DNA from: Candidatus Nomurabacteria bacterium RIFCSPLOWO2_02_FULL_42_17 | GTDB lineage: Bacteria; Patescibacteriota; Minisyncoccia; Phycocordibacterales; MFVN01 | Length of the DNA: 13,977 bases | Direction: 5' to 3' | Assembly: GCA_001786095.1 (NCBI GenBank) | Contig: MFVN01000019.1 | Span: forward strand, 1-13,977 | Shown here: one piece after another, positions 6,594 through 12,379 of the stretch | How the letters are laid out: each line of letters begins with the position of its first letter | How positions within the stretch are numbered: position 1 is the first letter of the stretch | Notes under the pieces: model-generated | Told to the model about the DNA's origin: nothing | The model's database searches: none | The model's input: only the letters and a program-made list of their open reading frames with translations | Made by a program: the position numbers and the translations under genes

Positions 6594-7628
6594 CTAAACC
6601 AAAGCGTATAAACCGTCCTTGTTTCTCTTAAAATACTTGGAATTCTGGAGATTGACCATAATGGTATTGGGTTTGACCTGGCGCTCTTTAAGCACGTTTT
6701 GGGTTATTTTTTCGCGGGAAAGCGGGCCGTTTTCTTTGATAATTTCCTCAATTATTTCACGCACTATGCCCGGACGATATCCCCAAGAAGAAAGCGCGTA
6801 AATTCCCCGCCCCACTAATACAAAGCGTGGATCCTTGATTAGCTCGTTATGGCAGGCGGCAGTATGCACCTCGCGTCCAAAAACATCACAGATGTTTTTG
6901 GCCAAATCCCGGAAATGTAGAGGCTCGCCTTTGTGGCGCATTGCCAAAAAAGCGTAATCGCGTATGTTGCGCACATTGATATTTGAAGATTCGGTTTTTC
7001 CCCACTCACCCAGCGGATTTTGGCCGATTAATTTTGAAATCCTAAGCCAGCGCCGAGTAATTTCGGCATTCTTGTATTTTTCGGCTGTGCCTTCTAATTT
7101 TGATATAAAACGTTTGGTGATTTGATCTTCAGAAAGAAGTTCTTCGTCGGAAAGAGTAGAGTAAAGATTTTTTAAAGAATTATGCACACACTCGGTTAAA
7201 TCAGAATCCACACTCCAGCGAGGATGGAAATCATCGTCTTCGTGATGGCGTGTAAATTCATCACCTAAGATTAAATGAAAATTTACGTGGTTGCGGGTTT
7301 CGGAATCAGGAGATAAAGAACTTAAAAAATCGTCTTCGCGAACAACACCACCTAAGGATATTATAAGCTCGCGTAATTCTTGAAAAGCGTCTTGTTCATT
7401 CTGGTATTCTGCGGATTTGCGAATAGAAGCAAGAGCCGCCTCTTCTATCTGACGCACGCGCTCGCGCGTAATGCCATATTTTTGACCGATAGATTCAAGG
7501 GTTTTTCGACGCCAATCGCCCGACAAACCAAAACGACCCTCGATGACTTCCGAGGTGCGCTTAGGTAAGTTGGCCATAATTTTTTTAGTTACTTGTTTGG
7601 GTTTGTATTTAAGCTGGGTTTTTAACAT
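6594..7628 (-). CDS. Sigma-70 region 4-like / HARE-HTH DNA-binding protein
   Basis: A 344-residue protein with no membrane segment. Residues about 18-72 are a sigma-70 region 4: NLPKRTSEVIEGRFGL, then an HTH ending KYGITRERVRQIEEAALASIR. No region 2 or 3 precedes it, so it cannot be a complete sigma factor. Residues about 223-282 (DYAFLAMRHKGEPLHFRDLA, then DPRFVLVGRGIYAL) match the HARE-HTH fold of the Firmicute RNA polymerase delta subunit. A further winged-helix-like repeat occupies about 285-343 (ENGPLSREKITQNVL, then NSKYFKRNKDGLYAL). The likely role is a transcription regulator working with RNA polymerase at promoters; this is inference. It has its own strong promoter at 7689-7717. The ATG at 7628 has no clear Shine-Dalgarno sequence, and a small GC-rich hairpin lies just upstream. 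Confidence 0.88.
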   Translation of the reverse strand: MLKTQLKYKPKQVTKKIMANLPKRTSEVIEGRFGLSGDWRRKTLESIGQKYGITRERVRQIEEAALASIRKSAEYQNEQDAFQELRELIISLGGVVREDDFLSSLSPDSETRNHVNFHLILGDEFTRHHEDDDFHPRWSVDSDLTECVHNSLKNLYSTLSDEELLSEDQITKRFISKLEGTAEKYKNAEITRRWLRISKLIGQNPLGEWGKTESSNINVRNIRDYAFLAMRHKGEPLHFRDLAKNICDVFGREVHTAACHNELIKDPRFVLVGRGIYALSSWGYRPGIVREIIEEIIKENGPLSREKITQNVLKERQVKPNTIMVNLQNSKYFKRNKDGLYALV

Positions 7629-7638
7629 ATTATTTTAA

Positions 7639-7654
7639 TCCGCCAGCCGGCGGA
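7639..7654. repeat. Short GC-rich palindrome in the 5' leader of the sigma-like gene
   Basis: TCCGCC/GGCGGA arms (7639-7644 with 7649-7654) around AGCC, ending 11 bp before the start codon. It would form a hairpin in the leader and could mask the start region. It contrasts with the AT-rich surroundings and may be a copy of a dispersed palindromic element; that needs the genome. Confidence 0.6.
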
Positions 7655-7688
7655 AAGCTTATTTATCAATACTAAAAGCGACGTTTAC

Positions 7689-7717
7689 ATACTATCATCC
7701 CCCCTTTTAAAAGTCAA
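7689..7717 (-). promoter_or_regulatory. Extended -10 sigma-70 promoter for the sigma-like gene
   Basis: TTGACT (-35, 7712-7717), 17 bp, TAGTAT (-10, 7689-7694), with TGA directly before the -10 (extended -10). It lies in the 110 bp gap after rseP. The predicted start near 7682 leaves a leader of about 54 nt. The spacer contains a run of six G, which is unusual. This is the best promoter in the window. Confidence 0.8.
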
Positions 7718-7738
7718 ACCTAATAGACCTGTGGATAT

Positions 7739-8785
7739 TTAAAATAACTTAATGAGATCATTTATGGTAACGGCAATCATGAGAAATATAAGTAAGGCGA
7801 AACCGATCAAATTAGCGACACTGGCTACACGCGGACGCATGGGTGAACCTTTAAGTTTTTCAATAAGCAGAAAAAGTAGACGTCCGCCATCCAGCGCTGG
7901 TATGGGTAAAAGATTCAAAACCGCCAAATTGATGGAAATGAAAGCCATGAAAAAAAGCAGGTAAGAAAAGCCTAAATTCATCGCCTGCCCCACCACGTCC
8001 ACAATGCCGACCGGACCGGTGAGCATTTGTAAACTGCTAGCCCCCGTAAAAATTCCGCCGATGAGCATGCCGACAGAACGTATGATATCCCAGGTCTTAA
8101 TGCTCGTAAAACGAATTCCTTCCAAGATCGCTAAATGTATTGGTAAATGAGCGGCGCCCAAAAAATCTAGAGAAACACCAAGGGGTGGCGTAATATTGGT
8201 CGTAAACTTTTCTCCCTCGCGTTCGTAAATAATTTTCACCTCTTGCCCCTTATTAACAGCGGTAAAATTTTGCACTTCTTTCACGCTTTCAAAACCAAGC
8301 AAGTGGTCACCCGTTCTTAAACCCGCTTTTTCAGCTGGAGTGTCCGGAAGAATTTCAACAATAACTATAACCGGGTCGCGAATATATTCTGCCCCTAAAC
8401 TTTTTTCAGGATTGTATGGCAGGCCGATCATAAGACTTATAGACAAAAGAACCCAGGCTAGCAACAAATTAAAAAAAACTCCGGCCACCAACACGGAGGC
8501 TTGTATGTGCGCCGGTTTAAGATTCAAGCTTTTGCTTTTTTCGTCTTCACTTAGGAGCTCAACTCCTAAGTGAGGGTTTTCGCCTAAAATTTTAACGAAT
8601 CCGCCAAAAAGCAAAAGATTTATTGAGTAAAGCGTTTCGCCACGGCGCCAAGAAAAAAGACGTGGTGGAAAGCCTAAACCAAATTCATCTACGCGCGCGC
8701 CAGCGCGTTTAGCTACTAAAAAATGCCCAAATTCATGGGCTAAAACCAACACAGATAGAATGATAAGAAAAACAATTATGGACAT
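7739..8785 (-). CDS. rseP: Site-2 intramembrane zinc metalloprotease RseP/RasP
   Basis: Cleaves transmembrane substrates such as anti-sigma factors or leftover signal peptides. The 348-residue protein has the zinc site HEFGH (17-21) in the first membrane helix, GGFVKILGE (61-69), a single PDZ domain (about 135-200, with DTPAEKAGLRTGD) and the second metal motif NLLPIPALDGGR (291-302, ligand Asp299) in a late helix; a final membrane helix closes the C-terminus. One PDZ domain is the Gram-positive RasP-like arrangement; E. coli RseP has two. It is translationally coupled to frr by a TAATG overlap. Residues 71-80 (PHLGVELLSE) are encoded by a perfect palindrome at 8547-8573 and sit in the variable loop after GGFVKILGE, suggesting an in-frame insertion. 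The substrate is unknown; the adjacent gene is not an anti-sigma factor. Confidence 0.95.
   Translation of the reverse strand: MSIIVFLIILSVLVLAHEFGHFLVAKRAGARVDEFGLGFPPRLFSWRRGETLYSINLLLFGGFVKILGENPHLGVELLSEDEKSKSLNLKPAHIQASVLVAGVFFNLLLAWVLLSISLMIGLPYNPEKSLGAEYIRDPVIVIVEILPDTPAEKAGLRTGDHLLGFESVKEVQNFTAVNKGQEVKIIYEREGEKFTTNITPPLGVSLDFLGAAHLPIHLAILEGIRFTSIKTWDIIRSVGMLIGGIFTGASSLQMLTGPVGIVDVVGQAMNLGFSYLLFFMAFISINLAVLNLLPIPALDGGRLLFLLIEKLKGSPMRPRVASVANLIGFALLIFLMIAVTINDLIKLF
8547..8573. repeat. Perfect palindrome within rseP coding sequence
   Basis: 11 bp arms TCACTTAGGAG/CTCCTAAGTGA (8547-8557 with 8563-8573) around a 5-base centre. The reading frame stays open through it. It encodes a loop that the protein family does not normally need, consistent with insertion of a small palindromic element. 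Confidence 0.85.
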
Positions 8786-9336
8786 TAGTTCATTATTTCA
8801 TGTTCTTTTTTATTAAAAATTTCTTCTAGTTTTTTGTTGCCACCATCCACGATTTTCTGTAATTCATCTTTGGCCCGGAATTTTTCATCCTCCGGTATTT
8901 TGCCTTCACGCTCGTTTTTCTGAACTTCATTCCAGACCGCCTCGCGCGCTCCGCGAATTTTTATGCGCGCATCCTCAAGTTTATCTTTGGCCAGTTTAAC
9001 CATTTGAGTCCGGCGTTCGGTGGTGAGTTGCGGAAAAATAACCCGCAAGCCCTGTTCGTCGGCCGTGACCGACAATCCCAAATTAGCGACTGTAATCGCT
9101 TTTTCTATAGCCTTAATTTGCGATTTGTCCCAGGGCGTAACACGCAAGGTTTTTGGATCTTCCACAGAAACAGAAGCTAGATTTTTTACTGGCAACATCT
9201 GGCCATAAGATTCCACCGTCACACCGTCCAAAATTGCCGGCATCGCCCGACCCGTATGCAGGCCGGCATATTCCCGTCCCAGCCATTCCTCGACCTTCTT
9301 TAACTCCTCTTTTAATTTTGAAAAATTATAGGGCAT
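8785..9336 (-). CDS. frr: Ribosome recycling factor
   Basis: Splits post-termination ribosomes together with EF-G. The length of 183 residues is normal for the family (about 185). Recognisable are LHTGRAMPAILDGVTVESYGQMLPVKNLASVSVEDPKTL near the N-terminus, PWDKSQIKAIEKAI, the TADEQGLRVIFPQLTTERR block and the helical C-terminal three-helix bundle rich in Lys and Glu. The ATG at 9336 lies 16 bp after the delta-prime stop; there is no clear Shine-Dalgarno sequence, and a TATAAT element lies only 10 bp upstream. The stop overlaps the rseP start. In many bacteria frr sits beside pyrH and tsf; here it follows a clamp-loader gene instead. Confidence 0.97.
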   Translation of the reverse strand: MPYNFSKLKEELKKVEEWLGREYAGLHTGRAMPAILDGVTVESYGQMLPVKNLASVSVEDPKTLRVTPWDKSQIKAIEKAITVANLGLSVTADEQGLRVIFPQLTTERRTQMVKLAKDKLEDARIKIRGAREAVWNEVQKNEREGKIPEDEKFRAKDELQKIVDGGNKKLEEIFNKKEHEIMN

Positions 9337-9346
9337 ATGAAAATTA

Positions 9347-9355
9347 ATTATATCA
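9347..9355 (-). promoter_or_regulatory. Possible extended -10 promoter before frr
   Basis: TGATATAAT on the minus strand: a perfect -10 hexamer (9347-9352) preceded by TGA, which is also the stop codon of the upstream gene. No convincing -35 lies 16-18 bp upstream. A start 6-7 bp downstream would give a leader of only 3-4 nt. It equals the element before murC (11112-11120), which strengthens it, but AT-rich chance matches are common. Confidence 0.4.
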
Positions 9356-10120
9356 CAAAGTTAGCGCCAAGTTTTCTAAAATCATTTTAGTCATGGCGCC
9401 ACGGTCGGAAAGATAGTCACGCGCGCGGATAATTTCTTCTAGGCCGCGCGCGCATACATCACGCGCGTCGCGTGATGTATTGTGTAAATTTTTATGTAAA
9501 ATTATTTCTAAACTGTTTAAAAGTTCTGACGCTTCTTTTTTGAGCAATCCGGAATCTTCGTCATCTTTATGCCGTTCAATTAACTTGCCGACAAAAGCCA
9601 GACGTTCCGGCAGAGAAAGCGCCAGAAACCCACCCGCAACGCTTTGACCCCCGAAGTCAGACTTCGGACTACCCTTGAAGTCTGACTTCTCCGACTTTAA
9701 TTCTATTTTTTCCAAGCGCGAACGCAGAGTCGGTAAAAGTTTTTCAGTTTGAGGCGTAATTAAAAAATAATGCGTGTTTGGCGAAGCGTCCTCCAGAGTT
9801 TTCAAAAGCGCGTGCTGGGCTTCAGACGCGAAAAATTCAGCGGCTAAAATAATAAACTTGGACTCGCCGACTATGGGACGGCCACTACTTTCAGCTTTAA
9901 CCTGCCGGCTGTCTTCAATAGAAAAAACTGTCGAACGGTGTAAAAAAATATCCGGATGCCCGCGCGTCGGCTGATTCAACTCCGCCTCTAATTTTTTTAA
10001 AAGTGCCGGTAGAGCAATTTCCGGACTACTTTCAATAAAATAAGCATGGTGCCACAACCCGCCTAAATGCGAAGCTTTTGGCGGGCTATTTTTTACTAAT
10101 GATGGTTTTTTTGTAGGCAT
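9353..10120 (-). CDS. holB: DNA polymerase III delta-prime-like clamp loader subunit, compact form without P-loop
   Basis: Probably the non-ATP-binding subunit of the replicative clamp loader. The 255-residue reading from ATG 10120 shows HHAYFIE (24-30), HPDIFL (55-60), VGESKFIILAAEFFASEAQHALLKTLEDASPNTHYFLIT (84-122) and LRSRLEKI (132-139) in place of the SRC sensor motif. There is no GxxGxGKT P-loop, as expected for delta-prime. A TTG codon at 10138 would add six residues, but ATG is preferred. The start overlaps the mreB end by 35 bp. Two sets of perfect palindromes (9454-9480 and 9651-9689) sit inside the gene and encode the sequences around 214-223 and 144-157, the latter with a repeated KSDF. 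These are probably inserted segments at domain junctions. The AAA-like core is certain; the exact subunit name is probable. Confidence 0.82.
   Translation of the reverse strand: MPTKKPSLVKNSPPKASHLGGLWHHAYFIESSPEIALPALLKKLEAELNQPTRGHPDIFLHRSTVFSIEDSRQVKAESSGRPIVGESKFIILAAEFFASEAQHALLKTLEDASPNTHYFLITPQTEKLLPTLRSRLEKIELKSEKSDFKGSPKSDFGGQSVAGGFLALSLPERLAFVGKLIERHKDDEDSGLLKKEASELLNSLEIILHKNLHNTSRDARDVCARGLEEIIRARDYLSDRGAMTKMILENLALTL
9454..9480. repeat. Perfect palindrome within the delta-prime gene (C-terminal part)
   Basis: 12 bp arms ATACATCACGCG/CGCGTGATGTAT (9454-9465 with 9469-9480) around CGT. The encoded residues (about 214-223, NTSRDARDVC) fall between helices of the C-terminal domain. 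A stem this long with a 3-base loop is very unlikely by chance. Confidence 0.88.
9651..9689. repeat. Paired palindromes within the delta-prime gene (after the SRC-like motif)
   Basis: Two odd-centred palindromes: CCGAAGTC-A-GACTTCGG (9651-9667) and GAAGTC-T-GACTTC (9677-9689). Each can fold on itself, and the 13-base cores are also exact reverse complements of one another, so a single 13 bp stem is possible. They encode the repeated KSDF residues (about 144-157). Confidence 0.88.
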
Positions 10121-11099
10121 CCAAATGATCCAGGGCAATACCTGTACCGCGCACCACGCAATATAACGGCTCCTCGGCCACTTGAGCCTTCACGCCGGTT
10201 TTGCGATAAATAAGATCCGGAAAATTGCGCAATTGAGACGATCCGCCGGTCATAATAATGCCTTGGTCAATAATGTCCGAAGAAAGTTCGGGCGGAGTAT
10301 CTGAAAGCACATCTTTAATCGCCTGCACGATGGCGCGCAGTTCCTGATCAACGGCTTTTACAACTTCATTGGTTGAAACTTGGGCCGAGCGCGGTAAGCC
10401 TTGCACAAAATCACGTCCCTTAATAGTTACACGCATTTCTTCTTCCAAAGGCACAGCCGCGCCGATTTTTATTTTTACCTCCTCGGCCGTGCGGTCGCCG
10501 ATGGCCAGATTAAAAGTTTTTTTAATGTAGTCGGCGATAGCTTGATCAATTTTATTTCCGGCGCATTTAACCGAAGTGGAAGCTACAATACCGCCTAAAG
10601 AAATAACCGCCACGTCCGTGGTACCGCCGCCAATATCTACAACCATATGTCCGTGCGATTCATGAATAGGAATACCCGCGCCGATAGCCGCCAAAATCGG
10701 TTCTTTGACCACATAGGCATTTTTAGCGCCGGCGCGTATGGCCGCTTCCACCACCGCGCGCCGTTCAGTGGAAGTTACTCCAGCCGGCACGGAAATCATG
10801 ACATCAGGTTTGAAAAGATTAAAGGAACCTAGGGCTTTATTAATAAAATAACGCAACATAACTTCAGTCACGCGATAATCGGCTATGACTCCGTCTTTCA
10901 TGGGACGATAAGCTATGATACTTTCCGGTGTTTTGCCTATCATATCTTTGGCCTCAACGCCCACGGCTAAAATTTTATTTTCCTGTTCGGAAACAGCCAC
11001 CACCGAGGGTTCATTTAAAACAATCCCCTTGCCCGGCACAAAAACCAGCGTGTTGGCGGTGCCTAAATCAATCCCGAGTTTTTTTATAAAAATTCCCAT
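10086..11099 (-). CDS. mreB: Rod-shape-determining actin homologue MreB
   Basis: Membrane-associated actin-like filament protein that positions wall synthesis. At 337 residues it is full length. Nucleotide-binding motifs are intact: phosphate 1 GIDLGTANTLVF (9-20), phosphate 2 MVVDIGGGTTDVAVISLGG (152-170) and the adenosine motif GIIMTGGSSQLRNF (280-293). The GVTSTERRAV, KEPILAAIGAGIPI and MRVTIKGRDFVQGLP stretches are also MreB-typical, which separates it from DnaK or FtsA. The ATG at 11099 is 11 bp after a -10-like TATCAT and lacks a Shine-Dalgarno sequence, suggesting an almost leaderless transcript. No mreC or mreD follows; the next gene is the delta-prime subunit, overlapping by 35 bp. 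It opens the long minus-strand cluster. Confidence 0.97.
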   Translation of the reverse strand: MGIFIKKLGIDLGTANTLVFVPGKGIVLNEPSVVAVSEQENKILAVGVEAKDMIGKTPESIIAYRPMKDGVIADYRVTEVMLRYFINKALGSFNLFKPDVMISVPAGVTSTERRAVVEAAIRAGAKNAYVVKEPILAAIGAGIPIHESHGHMVVDIGGGTTDVAVISLGGIVASTSVKCAGNKIDQAIADYIKKTFNLAIGDRTAEEVKIKIGAAVPLEEEMRVTIKGRDFVQGLPRSAQVSTNEVVKAVDQELRAIVQAIKDVLSDTPPELSSDIIDQGIIMTGGSSQLRNFPDLIYRKTGVKAQVAEEPLYCVVRGTGIALDHLDAYKKTIISKK

Positions 11100-11110
11100 A
11101 AGTCGATTAA

Positions 11111-11139
11111 ATGATATAATAAAAAAGTTTTATGATCAA
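11111..11139 (-). promoter_or_regulatory. mreB promoter, overlapping the murC promoter
   Basis: TTGATC (-35, 11134-11139), 17 bp, TATCAT (-10, 11111-11116) on the minus strand. The -35 lies within the first codons of murC. The mreB ATG is 11 bp downstream of the -10, so the leader would be about 4-5 nt. Confidence 0.65.
11112..11120 (+). promoter_or_regulatory. murC extended -10 promoter
   Basis: TGATATAAT: a perfect -10 (11115-11120) with the TGA extension, and no good -35. The murC ATG is 11 bp downstream, giving a near-leaderless mRNA. The -10 shares two bases (11115-11116) with the -10 of the divergent mreB promoter. Confidence 0.65.
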
Positions 11140-12361
11140 GCTTAAAGAAACGGTTTATATGGTGGGCATAAAGGGCGCCGGTATGACCGGTTTGGCGCAG
11201 ATACTGAAAGCGCGCGGATTTTTGGTAAGCGGTTCGGATACGCGCGAAAAGTTTTTTACCGATGCTATATTAAAAAAAGCCGGCATTAAATATTTTGAAA
11301 ATTTCTCCGCTAAAAACCTGCCGAAAAAAATCGGTTGGGCGGTAGTTTCAAACGCCTATTTAGGCCGTACAATAAATAATCCAGAAATCGCCGAACTGCG
11401 CAAAAGAAAAATAACTATCTTGCCTTACGCTCGCGCGGTTGGAAAAATTTTTAATCAAAGTTTCGGCATAGCAGTGGCTGGCACGCACGGCAAAACCACC
11501 ACTTCCGCCATTTTGGCTTTTATTTTAAAACAAGCCGGCATGAACCCCACCGCTTTAATCGGCGGAGAACTGCTTAATTGGAAATCAAACAGTTGTGTTG
11601 GAAAAGGACCTTTTGTTTTAGAAGCCGACGAATACCGCGAACAATTTTTAAATTACCGGCCTTTTATTATTGTTTTGACTGGAATTGATTATGACCATCC
11701 GGATTACTTCCCCACTCCGACTTCTTACAAAAAAGCTTTCGCTAAATTTAAAAAACAACTTAAGCGGGGTGGAAAGATTTTTACAAACCGTTCGCGCCCG
11801 GCGCATTATGAATCCAAATTGTTTGGCAAACACAACAGACAAAATTTAGATTTAGCCGCGCAAGTTGCCGAGTATTTGGGAATCAAGCGCCCCGCCGTCG
11901 GCGGGGCGCTGAAAAAATTCGCCGGCATACGCCGGCGAATGGAAAAAATGGGACACTGTCACGGCTACACTCTGATTGACGATTACGCGCACAATCCGCC
12001 CAAGGTCGCCTGCGCCCTGCAAGCCCTGCGCGAAGCTTATCCGAACCGTAAAATCACGGCCATATTCCAACCGCACACTTTTTCACGCACAGCCAAATTT
12101 CTCAAAGATTTTGCCAAAGCATTAACAGGCGCCGATCAAATTTATCTTTTGGATGTATACGGTTCGGCTCGGGAAAAAATCGGAAAAATAGGCACAGACG
12201 AATTAGTTAAGACTCTGGCTAAATTAGGGTGCCATGCGACCAACCTTAAAACCATAAATTTAGCGGTTAAATTTTTCTCAAAGCAAAAAACTGGAAAAGG
12301 TATTTTGGTTACTATGGGCGCTGGCGATGTGTATAAAATCGCCGAGCAGTTAGCCGCCTAA
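11132..12361 (+). CDS. murC: UDP-N-acetylmuramate--L-alanine ligase, compact form
   Basis: Adds the first amino acid to UDP-MurNAc in peptidoglycan precursor synthesis in the cytoplasm. Mur-ligase motifs in order: N-terminal Rossmann-like VYMVGIKGAGMTGLA (8-22), ATP loop GTHGKTTT (117-124), EADEYRE (164-170), TGIDYDHPDYF (183-193), GKHNRQNLDLAA (232-243), FAGIRRRME (263-271), IDDYAHNPP (282-290) and FQPHTFSRT (312-320). At 409 residues it is shorter than the usual 450-490, and the central domain between KIFTN and GKHN is trimmed. The DDYxHHP motif reads DDYAHNP, a small deviation. Two perfect palindromes (11886-11910 and 11917-11940) lie in the segment joining the central and C-terminal domains. 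Mpl is the main alternative, but MurC fits the C-terminal motifs better. Confidence 0.92.
   Translation: MIKLKETVYMVGIKGAGMTGLAQILKARGFLVSGSDTREKFFTDAILKKAGIKYFENFSAKNLPKKIGWAVVSNAYLGRTINNPEIAELRKRKITILPYARAVGKIFNQSFGIAVAGTHGKTTTSAILAFILKQAGMNPTALIGGELLNWKSNSCVGKGPFVLEADEYREQFLNYRPFIIVLTGIDYDHPDYFPTPTSYKKAFAKFKKQLKRGGKIFTNRSRPAHYESKLFGKHNRQNLDLAAQVAEYLGIKRPAVGGALKKFAGIRRRMEKMGHCHGYTLIDDYAHNPPKVACALQALREAYPNRKITAIFQPHTFSRTAKFLKDFAKALTGADQIYLLDVYGSAREKIGKIGTDELVKTLAKLGCHATNLKTINLAVKFFSKQKTGKGILVTMGAGDVYKIAEQLAA
11886..11910. repeat. Perfect GC-rich palindrome within murC
   Basis: 12 bp arms AGCGCCCCGCCG/CGGCGGGGCGCT (11886-11897 with 11899-11910) around a single T. It encodes residues 252-260 (KRPAVGGAL), a linker before the conserved FAGIRRRME. 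Far more GC-rich than the surrounding gene. Confidence 0.9.
11917..11940. repeat. Second perfect palindrome within murC
   Basis: 10 bp arms ATTCGCCGGC/GCCGGCGAAT (11917-11926 with 11931-11940) around ATAC, six bases after the previous palindrome. Unlike it, this one encodes conserved residues (KFAGIRRRM), so it is not a simple insertion. Confidence 0.88.
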
Positions 12362-12379
12362 AATGTTATTCTTAAAATA

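Noticed and set aside
7629..7738. Terminator after rseP
   Set aside because: The only hairpin in the gap (7639-7654) lies downstream of the new promoter and lacks a T-tract; it belongs to the leader of the next gene.
10121..10138. TTG start six codons upstream for the delta-prime gene
   Set aside because: TTG is a rare start, and the ATG at 10120 gives a sensible N-terminus; neither has a strong ribosome binding site, so this is a preference and not proof.
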